Assembly (NCBI GenBank): GCA_044238845.1
Contig: JBIICN010000010.1
Span: 36,783 to 100,782 of the forward strand
Length of the DNA stretch: 64,000 nt
Reading direction: 5' to 3'
Origin: UBA4416 sp044238845
GTDB taxonomy: Bacteria > Bacteroidota > Bacteroidia > B-17B0 > Aurantibacillaceae
Shown piece by piece: positions 44,392-53,596 of this stretch. The translations under genes were made by a program, and so were the position numbers. The first letter of the stretch is position 1; every line of letters begins with the position of its first letter. Under the pieces are notes generated by a model. The model made no database searches and was not told where the DNA came from. It saw nothing but the letters and a program-made list of their open reading frames with translations.

Positions 44392-47300
44392 TAAAACATT
44401 TATTCATTTTATTTTTCTTAACATCAATCACGGCTAATCTAGTTGCTCAGAAATATGGAAACGAATGGATAAATTATTCTCAAAAGCATTATCGCATCAG
44501 TATTCCAAAAACAGGGCTTTATAGAATTAACTATTCTACTCTAATTAATGCTGGTATTCCTTTAGGTTCAATAAATCCTAAAAATTTTCAATTATATTGT
44601 AAAGGCGAAGAACAATACATTACTGTAAGTGGCGAATCAGATGATGTTTTTAACTCAACTGACTATATAGAATTTTATGCTAAAAAAAATGATGCTAGTT
44701 TTGACTCTATTTTATATACAACTTCAAGAATTCCAAACCCCTATGTTTCATTATTTAATGACACCAATTATGTGTTTTTAACATGGAATAGCTCAATTAA
44801 TAATAAACGCATGTTAGAGGAAACAGATGTAAATTTTATTGGCTACACAGCTACTAATTATATATATTCTGAAAAAATTGAAGTTTATAAAAATAATTAT
44901 GCTAATGGAACTACTTTTGTAGATGATGCAATTACAGACCCAAGATATATAAATACAGAAGGATATGGAAACTTTATTAATAAGGGGCAATCAATTCAAA
45001 CTAATTTCGGTAATTTAAATGTTTATCAATCCCCGCTACTTCCTGTTTTCATAAAAACAGCTTACTCTGGAACTACAATTAATTATAGCAGTGGAATCAG
45101 CTATGACCATCAATTAAAATTAGATATTCTTGACAATTCAGGGATTTTAAATAATTTAAACGACACTACTTTTTTTGGAAAAGAGCAATTTTTTATCGAA
45201 AAAAAAATCACTTCAAATTTACTACAAAACAATTCGTATTTAAAACTAACTAGTATAAATAATCCCTCAATCATTCCTAACAATACAACTAATGTTAATT
45301 ACTTATATTTAAAATATCCGCAAATCCCTGATTTTTTAAACACTAACGAACAAAGTTTTTTTGTAGACAATAGTAGTTCTGGAATAAAAACATTTTTAGA
45401 TATTCAAAATGTTAATGTTGCTGGATCTCAAGTTATATTATATGACTTAACTAATCATAAAAAAATCACAACTTCAGTTATTGGTAATAATGTAAAAGCA
45501 TTAATCCCAAATTCCATTTCTCAAAAAGAATGTTTTTTAACCACCACTAATAATACAAATTTAATTACTTCTTTATCACCTGTCAATCAAACTGGTATTT
45601 TTGTAAATTATAGAACTACAAATACTGATTCAGCTTACGTCATCATTACACATAAATCACTTCAAAGTTCAGCTGACGATTACAAACAATACAGACGTAG
45701 CATTGCAGGAGGATCAAATCATGTTATTATGGCTGACATTGATGATCTATACGATCAATTTGCTTATGGTAATATTAAAAACCCTTTATCTATAAAAAAT
45801 TTTTGTAGATTTTTAAGTGATAGTTTACCAGTACCGCCAAAATATTTATTGCTCATTGGCAAGTCAATTAAAGGTACTATTGTTAGAAATAGTAATTCAA
45901 ATTGGAACTCTTGTAAAGTTCCAACAATTGGAAATCCGTCTTCTGATAATATGTTAACAACCGGCATTCGTAATTCAAACTCCTCCACACCATTTATTCC
46001 TGTTGGGCGTATATCTGCTTACAGCGATGCTGATGTAATCAACTATTTAAACAAGGTGAAATCACATGAAAACGATCCAATTAATGGATTAAATGCATTA
46101 GTTCCTAAAGATTGGCACAAGCGAGTGTTACATTTTAGTGGTGGTGCAGATATATTTCAACAACAAGCATTTGAAGTATATTTAAAAACATTTGGGGATA
46201 TAATTAAAGATACGTTGTTTGGTGCTGAAACTTTTAGCTTTCAAAAAAACACAACCGCACCAATACAAATTGTGGTAAGCGATTCGGTAACTGATTTAAT
46301 TAACTATGGCACATCAGTAATTACTTTTTTTGGCCATGGTTCTGTAACGGGGTTTGACCAAGCAATTGATAACCCGAATGCTTATAATAACAAAGATAAA
46401 TATCCATTATTTATTGCTAACTCCTGTTATTCAGGCGACATTCATTTACCTGGATCAACAAGTACAAGCGAAAATTTTACTTTGATAAATGAAAAAGGAA
46501 GTATAGGATTTATTGCCTCTTCATCTTCTGGAGTGGTAAGCGCATTATATTATTTTACCCAAGCAATGTATCAATCATTAGCTTATGAAACTTATAATAA
46601 AGGAATTGGAGACGCTCTAAAAAATAGTTCATACAAAACATCAAATTTAAACAGTCAATTACAGGAAATTACAAGTTTAGAGATGACATTGGAAGGAGAT
46701 CCTTCTGTTAAAATAAACGCCTTTGCCAAACCAGACTATGTAATCGAAAATTCATACGTTTCGCTTGACCCATCAACTTACATTGATTCAATTGGCATAA
46801 ATATTAGAATAAGAAATAATGGAAGAGCCATTAACGATACTTTTATTGTAAGAACTGAACGCTATTTTCCTAATGGAGATTCGACAACTTATTTTCATAA
46901 AATAAAAGCTCCAAATAGTGAGGATACTTTACGTTTTTTTATTTTAAAGGATTTTGAAAATGGTATAGGCTTAAATAATTTTAAAGTACGTATTGATGAC
47001 TTTAATGAAATTAGTGAATTGTCTGAAACCAATAACTCAACAACAAATAATGTAGAATTATTTATTTCGGGGGGCGATGTTATTCCTGTATATCCCTATA
47101 ATTATGCCATTATACCGCAAACAGCACAAATAACATTAAAAGCTTCAACCGCCGACCCCTTTGCCCCTGCCGCTAACTATAAAATACAATTAGATACAAG
47201 TGATACTTTTACAAATCCTATAAATTCAACAGTTATTAATAGCTCAGGAGGAGTTATTGAATGGACTGTTAATTTACCGTTTGCAGATAGTACCGTTTAC

Positions 47301-49424
47301 TTTTGGAGAATTACCAGAGATTCGGTTTTACCAACAGATAATATTAAGTGGAGAGAAAGTTCTTTTCAAGTAATTTCAGGAAAAAATGGTTGGGCTCAAG
47401 CTCACTTTCATCAATTTAAAAATGATAAATACCAATTTGTAAATTATGTAAAACCACAACGGAAATTCACTTTCCAAAATAATACCATTAGTGTAAATTG
47501 CAGAAACGAATATAAAAGTTCAGATTTATATGGTATTCAATATTCTATTAATACAACTGTAGAATCTAATTATAACTTTAACACTAACGATGGCTGGTCA
47601 ATTGCAGTATTTGACTCAATATCTGGAGCACCTTTAACATCATCTGTTACAGTGGGTAGCACATTTGCATTACCTCATCGCAATTGTTTAGCATTTTCTT
47701 ACGAAAACAGAGCTTCATTTGATTTTGGTCCAAGTACCTTTTGTGGAAATAATCCAACATGGCAAACAGATCTTTCCACTTTTTTAAATCAAGTAAAAGT
47801 AAACGAATATATATTAGCCTATAGTAGTAATGCTCATCGCTCTTCAACTTTTGGGCCAGCTCTATTGCAAGAATTTAAAAACTTTGGAGGTTATAATATT
47901 GGCTCAGCAGGCGACTCTTTGCCAATGATTATTTTTGGAAAAAAACGAAGTGTTCCTTTTCCGGGTTGCGGTCAAGAGGTTGTTGGCATATCTCCTAGTA
48001 GTAAAATTGAGTTAAACGACAGTATGCTTACGAAATGGAATAATGGATACATAGCATCTGAAATAATAGGGCCAGCTTCAAAATGGAACAGTTTACATTG
48101 GAAATATACAGCACTTACCAACGATAGTATTGTGCTTAAAATTGTTAGAATAGATACTAATGGCGCTATTGATACATTACCAACAAGTTTCTACATTAAT
48201 AATTTTGATGTATTAGATCTATACAATTATATAGATGCATCTATTTATCCAAAAATTAAGTTAGTAGCTTTAATGAATGACAATTTTTTTCATATTGCAC
48301 CACAATTAAAAAAATGGCAAGTCATGTTCGATGCAGTTCCTGAATGTGCTATAAATACTCAGCAGGGTTTTACAAGTAATGCCTCTTTACAAGCTATTCA
48401 ACAAGGTGAAAATTTAGTGGTGCATTTGCCAATAAAAAATATTGGAACAGTACCTTTTAATGATAGTTTAGTTGTAACATATTGGATTGAAGATGCAAAT
48501 AGAGTGATTCATCGGATGCCTCCAAAATTAAAAGCAAATCCATTTGTACCTAACCAAATTATTATGGATACAATTAAAATTGATAGTTTATATATTCCAG
48601 GTTTAAATTATTTATGGGTTGATGTTAATCCTGAAACAAATTTAAATTATCAGTTAGAACAATACCATTTTAACAATATTGCACGTATAGGATTTAATGT
48701 AACAAAAGATAACATCAATCCATTACTAGATGTAACTTTTGACGGCACTCATATTTTAAATGGCGATATTATTTCATCAAAACCAAATGTATTAGTGACC
48801 TTAAAAGATGAAAATAGATTTTTAGCTTTGAATGACACCTCAAGTTTTAATGTATTTATAAAACATCCCAATCAAGCAAGCGAAAAACGAATTGCTTTCA
48901 GCAACGCATTGCAGTTTACCCCAGCTCAACTACCAAATAACTCTTGTAAAATTGAGTGGAAACCTGAATTTGCTGAAGATGGGAAATACACATTAATTGT
49001 GCAGGCAAAAGATAGAAGTAAAAATGTATCAGGTGCTGTTGATTACAATATTCAATTTGAGATCATTAATAAACAAACTGTTACAGAAGTATTAAATTAT
49101 CCAAATCCTTTTAGCACATCAACTAAATTTGTTTTTACATTAACTGGAAGCGAAATACCTGACGTATTTACAATTCAAATTATGACAATTACAGGTAAAG
49201 TAGTAAAAGAGATCAACAAAAACGAATTAGGTAATTTGCATATTGGCAGAAACATTACCGAATACACTTGGGACGGTAAAGATGAATTTGGTGATAAGTT
49301 AGCTAATGGAGTTTATTTATACCGAGTGATAACTCGACATAAAGGAGAAGCTGTAGAGAAAAATCAGACAGATGCAGATTCTTTCTTTAAAAAAGGAATT
49401 GGAAAAATGGTGATTATTCGATAA
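44388..49424 (+). CDS. PorU-like C25 cysteine peptidase, very large (T9SS sortase type)
   Basis: The 1678-residue protein has a signal peptide, then a gingipain-like C25 domain with the catalytic His650 in VITFFGHGSVTGFD and Cys680 in LFIANSCYSGDIH. The rest is beta-rich: Ig/CARDB-like segments such as VRIDDFNEISELSETNNSTT (about 860-885), a second such region near 1420, and a C-terminal FlgD-like domain (YPNPFSTSTKFVF, DGKDEFGDKLANGVYLYRV). It is longer than classic PorU (about 1100-1300). It may be a second sortase type, sometimes called PorU2. It cleaves T9SS sorting domains and attaches cargo to lipopolysaccharide in relatives. It overlaps the PorV-like gene upstream and the CHAD-like gene (convergent, 11 bases). 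Confidence 0.85.
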   Translation: MIKHLFILFFLTSITANLVAQKYGNEWINYSQKHYRISIPKTGLYRINYSTLINAGIPLGSINPKNFQLYCKGEEQYITVSGESDDVFNSTDYIEFYAKKNDASFDSILYTTSRIPNPYVSLFNDTNYVFLTWNSSINNKRMLEETDVNFIGYTATNYIYSEKIEVYKNNYANGTTFVDDAITDPRYINTEGYGNFINKGQSIQTNFGNLNVYQSPLLPVFIKTAYSGTTINYSSGISYDHQLKLDILDNSGILNNLNDTTFFGKEQFFIEKKITSNLLQNNSYLKLTSINNPSIIPNNTTNVNYLYLKYPQIPDFLNTNEQSFFVDNSSSGIKTFLDIQNVNVAGSQVILYDLTNHKKITTSVIGNNVKALIPNSISQKECFLTTTNNTNLITSLSPVNQTGIFVNYRTTNTDSAYVIITHKSLQSSADDYKQYRRSIAGGSNHVIMADIDDLYDQFAYGNIKNPLSIKNFCRFLSDSLPVPPKYLLLIGKSIKGTIVRNSNSNWNSCKVPTIGNPSSDNMLTTGIRNSNSSTPFIPVGRISAYSDADVINYLNKVKSHENDPINGLNALVPKDWHKRVLHFSGGADIFQQQAFEVYLKTFGDIIKDTLFGAETFSFQKNTTAPIQIVVSDSVTDLINYGTSVITFFGHGSVTGFDQAIDNPNAYNNKDKYPLFIANSCYSGDIHLPGSTSTSENFTLINEKGSIGFIASSSSGVVSALYYFTQAMYQSLAYETYNKGIGDALKNSSYKTSNLNSQLQEITSLEMTLEGDPSVKINAFAKPDYVIENSYVSLDPSTYIDSIGINIRIRNNGRAINDTFIVRTERYFPNGDSTTYFHKIKAPNSEDTLRFFILKDFENGIGLNNFKVRIDDFNEISELSETNNSTTNNVELFISGGDVIPVYPYNYAIIPQTAQITLKASTADPFAPAANYKIQLDTSDTFTNPINSTVINSSGGVIEWTVNLPFADSTVYFWRITRDSVLPTDNIKWRESSFQVISGKNGWAQAHFHQFKNDKYQFVNYVKPQRKFTFQNNTISVNCRNEYKSSDLYGIQYSINTTVESNYNFNTNDGWSIAVFDSISGAPLTSSVTVGSTFALPHRNCLAFSYENRASFDFGPSTFCGNNPTWQTDLSTFLNQVKVNEYILAYSSNAHRSSTFGPALLQEFKNFGGYNIGSAGDSLPMIIFGKKRSVPFPGCGQEVVGISPSSKIELNDSMLTKWNNGYIASEIIGPASKWNSLHWKYTALTNDSIVLKIVRIDTNGAIDTLPTSFYINNFDVLDLYNYIDASIYPKIKLVALMNDNFFHIAPQLKKWQVMFDAVPECAINTQQGFTSNASLQAIQQGENLVVHLPIKNIGTVPFNDSLVVTYWIEDANRVIHRMPPKLKANPFVPNQIIMDTIKIDSLYIPGLNYLWVDVNPETNLNYQLEQYHFNNIARIGFNVTKDNINPLLDVTFDGTHILNGDIISSKPNVLVTLKDENRFLALNDTSSFNVFIKHPNQASEKRIAFSNALQFTPAQLPNNSCKIEWKPEFAEDGKYTLIVQAKDRSKNVSGAVDYNIQFEIINKQTVTEVLNYPNPFSTSTKFVFTLTGSEIPDVFTIQIMTITGKVVKEINKNELGNLHIGRNITEYTWDGKDEFGDKLANGVYLYRVITRHKGEAVEKNQTDADSFFKKGIGKMVIIR

Positions 49425-50388
49425 TTAGATTTTCTAACACCTTATCTTTTACAATAAAAAAATCTAACAACTCAGAAGCTTTTTTTAGAATTTTTTTCTG
49501 AGTATCCAAATGTAATCCTAAACTATCTATCGCCTTAACAATTGATTGTTCTCTAGTAATATCTTCTGCAATAAAAATTGCATCTGCTAACTTTTGAACT
49601 TTCAATCCTACATCTTTCAAATTCCCTAATTCGTTAATCAACCAACTTAGAGCAAGAAAAGAATCTTTATCAAATTCGATAACAACATTACTTTTTGGAA
49701 GCGGCGGCAATTTATTATAAGGTGAGTTTACAATCTCTTTAGTAAAATAATTTAAATGACACTTCACTTTTTTTGTTGTTTTCTTCAATTGAACTAATCC
49801 ATTTAATGCTTGAGCATAAATACTCAACCAACGCAATTTGCGTCTTAATTCATGAACTTCTTCCTCTATTTTGGTAAACGTAAAATTGGACCTAGAACAT
49901 AAATTTATAATTGTGTCTATTTCAATTCGCATCGAATGCTTTAATTCACTTAAATACTCGTTATTATAATCGACATTAAACTGGCGAAGTTTGTTGTCGA
50001 ATACTTGCAATTTATTATTAAACCAATCCTTTTCAAGTAAACGCTGATTACATTTTTCAACTAAAATAGCAGCATTGACAGAAAAATACTTCAAAGCCTC
50101 TTTACTAATTTTTTTATTTAACTTAAACTCTGATTCTAAAACAAGATAGTGATCAATTTCACCAAACAAATCTTCTAATTTCTTAAATCGTTTATTCCAC
50201 TTAGTAAACAATTTTTCGTCAAAAGCTTTGTCATGAAGTCTCGTCAAGGCTTCTAACATAAATAAAATAGTTCTCACATCATTATGATAAAGCCACAATG
50301 TAGGATTACTTTCTTTTGAAGCTTTAGTCAGTAACACTTGAAGTTGTTGACTGTAATACAAAAATGGATTAAACTCGGAACTTGTCAT
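49414..50388 (-). CDS. CHAD-like helical protein
   Basis: The 324-residue soluble, all-helical protein has two His/Arg-containing helix motifs, LWLYHNDVRTILFMLEALT (about 29-47) and EEEVHELRRKLRWLSIYAQ (about 177-195), spaced as in CHAD domains, where such residues bind polyphosphate. No triphosphate tunnel (CYTH) domain is attached. The match is by pattern, not full alignment. It converges on the PorU-like gene with an 11-base overlap and follows the SpoIIE gene by 66 bases. Confidence 0.5.
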   Translation of the reverse strand: MTSSEFNPFLYYSQQLQVLLTKASKESNPTLWLYHNDVRTILFMLEALTRLHDKAFDEKLFTKWNKRFKKLEDLFGEIDHYLVLESEFKLNKKISKEALKYFSVNAAILVEKCNQRLLEKDWFNNKLQVFDNKLRQFNVDYNNEYLSELKHSMRIEIDTIINLCSRSNFTFTKIEEEVHELRRKLRWLSIYAQALNGLVQLKKTTKKVKCHLNYFTKEIVNSPYNKLPPLPKSNVVIEFDKDSFLALSWLINELGNLKDVGLKVQKLADAIFIAEDITREQSIVKAIDSLGLHLDTQKKILKKASELLDFFIVKDKVLENLIIE

Positions 50389-50453
50389 ATTTTTTAATTT
50401 TAATTCTCATTACACATATACTTCAAAAGTCGGGTGAGATTATCTGACTTTCG

Positions 50454-52445
50454 TTAAATACGAATACCGATAACACAGATATCATCAACTTGTTCTAAAT
50501 CACCTTTCCAAAATTCAATAGTGTCATTTAATTTTTCTTTAATCAAACTTAATGGTAAATGAGCGCTTGAGTGTAATAATTCTTCGAGCTGTTTATATTT
50601 AAATTTTTTTCCTTTGTCTCCCCCAAATTGATCAGCATAACCGTCGGTAAAAGTAATCACTAAATCATTTTTTTGAATATCCATTTCATACTCAGTAAAC
50701 AACTCATTAGCATTATGCCCAGCGCCTACTGGCATTTTATTTGATTTGGATATAATTAATTCCTTATGACGAACTATATAAAAATTATTATTAGCATTGG
50801 CATAACGCAATTTCATTTGATTAAAATCAAAACTACATAAACAGCAATCCATTCCGTCTTTTGTTTCAATTAAACTACCTTCTGGATTTAACGCTTTTAC
50901 TATATCTCTTCTTAAATGATTTAAAATTTCGGCTGGTGATGAAATTTTTTTCTCATTTACAATTTCATTTAAAAAATTAATACCCATCATGCTCATCATC
51001 GCTCCAGGAACACCGTGTCCAGTGCAATCTGCTGTCATAACAATAAATTTATCTTCATGATTTAGTGCCCAATAAAAATCACCACTTACAATATCCTTAG
51101 GTTTAAATAATATAAAAAAATCAGCTGTATGTGTTCTAAAGTAATTTTCACTAGTTAAAACACTTTGTTGAATTCGTTTAGCATAATTAATACTGTCTAC
51201 AATTTCCTTATTTTTAACCTCAATCAACTCTTTTTGATGATTTATTTCTTTATTAAACGCTTCAAGATTACTATTCGTCTTTTGCTTCAAAACATTATTA
51301 CGATACAATATCATTAAAATAAATGCAAGAATAATTATTCCAAATAAAGCAACACTTAAATAAATTTTCTTTTTATGATTTTCAGCGTCATTTAACTTCT
51401 GCTTTTGCCCTAATAATTCAATTTCTTTTTCTTTCTTTTCACTTTCGTATTTAGCTTCAGCATTCTTCACCTGCTGTATACTTTCACGATTTAAAGCACT
51501 ATCTTGATACATTTTAAATTCCCTAAAAAAACGCAAACTATTTCGATAATCCCCTAATTCTTCATAATACTCTCCTAAATAATGAGCACTTGTTTCGAGC
51601 GATGGTATATCGCCTGTTTGTTTTGAATAAATCCTAGACTCAATTAACGCATCAATTGCCTTTGGCAAATTATTTTGTAAATAATATGCGTCACTTAATT
51701 GAACATAAGCATGAGCCAATGTATACACATCATTTATTTCTTTAGTAGATTCAATAGCTTTTAAAGCATAAAACAAGCATTTTACTTTATCGTTTAATTT
51801 GTAGTTAATATCTGATAAGGAAATGTAATTATTAGCAAGACCTGTTTTATCATTGTTTTTTAAGTTATATTCAACGCACATATCCACATAATACAATGCA
51901 CTGTCAAGCTTGCCGTAATATGAATAAATACCAGAAATATTACTATATGCAACAACTGGTATCCTCTTAGTTTTGCCTTTGGAAGCAGTCTCAACACTTT
52001 GAAGATAATAAGACAAAGCTATTTTACTATCACCTTGCTTATTATAAAGGTTTCCAAGAGAATTATACAATGCCACTTGAGCACCAATTTGATTATACTT
52101 TTTAGCATAATTTAATCCATCTAAAAATAAAGTTAAAGCTTTGGCTGTTTCGGCCATATCAGCATAAACTGCTCCTTGCGTATTAAATAGTTTAGAAAAA
52201 ATCCTCTCGTAATTCAATTTTTTAGCTAATTCATATGCTTGCAGAGAATAATTAATACCTTCCTGTAAATTAGTATAGCTGATATCCCAAGCTATTTCAT
52301 TTAATAAAATAACTTTATTAGTATCTTCTTTAGCAGTTTTTAAAACATTAATACATGAGTCTATATTTGAGGTTTGTGAGACTCCTCGAAATTTAAAAGA
52401 AAGTAAGAGTAATACCAGTATATATAAAGCATTCTTATTTTTCAT
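50454..52445 (-). CDS. Membrane TPR protein with SpoIIE-type phosphatase domain
   Basis: The 663-residue protein has a signal peptide (about 1-23), six or more TPR-like repeats (about 40-320, with ALYNSLGNLYNKQGDSKIAL), a coiled coil, one membrane segment (about 361-382, LSVALFGIIILAFILMILY), another coiled coil and a C-terminal PP2C/SpoIIE domain. Metal-binding aspartates are visible in VSGDFYWALNH and MTADCTGHGVPGAMMSMMG, and in VITFTDGYADQFGG. It would sense a periplasmic signal and dephosphorylate a cytosolic partner, perhaps an anti-sigma antagonist or STAS protein. Its target is not in the window. Confidence 0.88.
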   Translation of the reverse strand: MKNKNALYILVLLLLSFKFRGVSQTSNIDSCINVLKTAKEDTNKVILLNEIAWDISYTNLQEGINYSLQAYELAKKLNYERIFSKLFNTQGAVYADMAETAKALTLFLDGLNYAKKYNQIGAQVALYNSLGNLYNKQGDSKIALSYYLQSVETASKGKTKRIPVVAYSNISGIYSYYGKLDSALYYVDMCVEYNLKNNDKTGLANNYISLSDINYKLNDKVKCLFYALKAIESTKEINDVYTLAHAYVQLSDAYYLQNNLPKAIDALIESRIYSKQTGDIPSLETSAHYLGEYYEELGDYRNSLRFFREFKMYQDSALNRESIQQVKNAEAKYESEKKEKEIELLGQKQKLNDAENHKKKIYLSVALFGIIILAFILMILYRNNVLKQKTNSNLEAFNKEINHQKELIEVKNKEIVDSINYAKRIQQSVLTSENYFRTHTADFFILFKPKDIVSGDFYWALNHEDKFIVMTADCTGHGVPGAMMSMMGINFLNEIVNEKKISSPAEILNHLRRDIVKALNPEGSLIETKDGMDCCLCSFDFNQMKLRYANANNNFYIVRHKELIISKSNKMPVGAGHNANELFTEYEMDIQKNDLVITFTDGYADQFGGDKGKKFKYKQLEELLHSSAHLPLSLIKEKLNDTIEFWKGDLEQVDDICVIGIRI

Positions 52446-52498
52446 TCTTTTAAAGCTACATTTTTTTTATAACTATTTAATAGCTATTGACAAATAAA

Positions 52499-52933
52499 CT
52501 AATTATGATTTTTTTTGTCATTCCAGTATAAAGGACCATAATCTAATAACAACTCTGCACCAGCTTTGATGTCTTTTGTAGCTATAACATAAATTCTTCC
52601 ATTTAATCTATATAAATCGGTATTATTTTTAAGTTTCGGCAATTTGCTTGGCCCATTAGCATCATTCATGAATGTAGCAACACACTCTTTATCAGTTAGT
52701 GAATCAACGCAATACGTTTGATTTAAATATAGTACCGAATGAGACTGCTTTAAAATAGTTCTGGCAGCTCCAACGGTATGGGAAATTTTCTCACCTGTAA
52801 ATTCTGTTATCACTGTATCTTTTTCTATATCAACTTTTGTAAACAAGCCCTTTCCAGAATTTGGAATAGATGATTTTTTTACAATTAAATGATTTTCAAG
52901 ATGTAGATTATTTTTTTTTAATGATTTTGGCAT
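52499..52933 (-). CDS. SET-domain protein
   Basis: The 144-residue protein is essentially a SET domain: SIPNSGKGLFTKVDIEKDTV (SAM-proximal start), ITEFTGEKI, FMNDANGPSKLPKLKNNTDL (the N-H-S-type motif appears as MNDANG), and IKAGAELLLDYGPLYW (the ELxxDY motif with the catalytic tyrosine). Bacterial SET proteins are protein-lysine methyltransferases in the cases studied. The substrate is unknown. It is transcribed divergently from the double-glycine peptide genes that begin 215 bases away, whose products are lysine-rich. Confidence 0.8.
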   Translation of the reverse strand: MPKSLKKNNLHLENHLIVKKSSIPNSGKGLFTKVDIEKDTVITEFTGEKISHTVGAARTILKQSHSVLYLNQTYCVDSLTDKECVATFMNDANGPSKLPKLKNNTDLYRLNGRIYVIATKDIKAGAELLLDYGPLYWNDKKNHN

Positions 52934-53147
52934 ACCCTTATGGTAAATATATGAAAATAATTTGTACTTTAGATTAGTGTTATAATTCTAAAATCCTAAA
53001 AATAAAAACTCGTTTTTATAAACAAAAGTTCCGAAAAAACTTGAGTAAAATAAATTAGACAAAATTATTATAAGTCTTTTCAGAATTAAACATCAATAGC
53101 CCAAATCAAGTAATTTAAAAATAAATAATAACTCAAAAAAAACAATT

Positions 53148-53306
53148 ATGAAACTAAAAGATTTATTTGGAAAGAAAATAAAAACGAATTCAGAAAAAGT
53201 GGTTATTAAAATTGATAAAAAACAATTAGAAAAAATAACTGGCGGCGCTGAAGAAACACATCGAATTAAAGTAAAATTTCCAGTAGTAGGAGATAATCAA
53301 ATATAA
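53148..53306 (+). CDS. Double-glycine leader peptide A (RiPP or bacteriocin-like precursor)
   Basis: The 52-residue peptide begins MKLKDLFGKKIKTNSEKVVI, continues KIDKKQLEKITGG (Gly32-Gly33) and ends in an unrelated core AEETHRIKVKFPVVGDNQI. Leader and GG site match the double-glycine type of ribosomally made peptides, which C39 peptidases of ABC exporters cleave after GG. The core contains no cysteine, so no lanthionine or disulfide is expected. It is followed 22 bases later by a paralogue with an almost identical leader. No modification or export gene is adjacent. Confidence 0.8.
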   Translation: MKLKDLFGKKIKTNSEKVVIKIDKKQLEKITGGAEETHRIKVKFPVVGDNQI

Positions 53307-53328
53307 TATTTAACTTAAAAAAATAACT

Positions 53329-53484
53329 ATGAAATTAAAAGATCTTTTCGGAAAAAAAACAAAAACAAATCTCGAAAAAGTTGTTATTAAAATTGACAAA
53401 AAGCAACTAGAAAAAATAACTGGCGGTGCTTCAATAGGAAAAAGCAATGCAAGTATTAAAATGGGTGGCTCAGACGCTCGCTAA
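53329..53484 (+). CDS. Double-glycine leader peptide B (paralogue of A)
   Basis: The 51-residue peptide has the same leader as its neighbour with two changes (I11T, S15L) through Gly33, then the unrelated core ASIGKSNASIKMGGSDAR. Over the 34 codons to the residue after GG, 10 codon differences are synonymous and only 2 change the residue, whereas the cores cannot be aligned. The leader is therefore held by selection while the core diverges. The core is Ser-rich with no cysteine. An intrinsic terminator ends the unit at 53503-53528. Confidence 0.8.
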   Translation: MKLKDLFGKKTKTNLEKVVIKIDKKQLEKITGGASIGKSNASIKMGGSDAR

Positions 53485-53502
53485 TAAATTGCAACATAGA
53501 TC

Positions 53503-53528
53503 AAAGGCTCCTATTTGGGGCCTTTTTT
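53503..53528 (+). terminator. Rho-independent terminator after the peptide pair
   Basis: AAAGGCTCC and GGGGCCTTT form a 9-pair stem (one G-U) around a TATTT loop, followed by T residues. It lies 18 bases after peptide B and before gltX, so the two peptide genes form their own transcription unit. Confidence 0.75.
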
Positions 53529-53557
53529 ATTTACATTATAATTTAAGTAAAATTATA

Positions 53558-53590
53558 TTGCATTTAGAAAGCATATAATATTTATCTTTG
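53558..53590 (+). promoter_or_regulatory. Promoter of gltX
   Basis: TTG at 53558-53560 and TATCTTTG at 53583-53590 are 22 bases apart. The expected start of transcription (about 53596) falls on the ATG at 53597, so the message would be leaderless or nearly so. Confidence 0.55.
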
Positions 53591-53596
53591 CAACCT

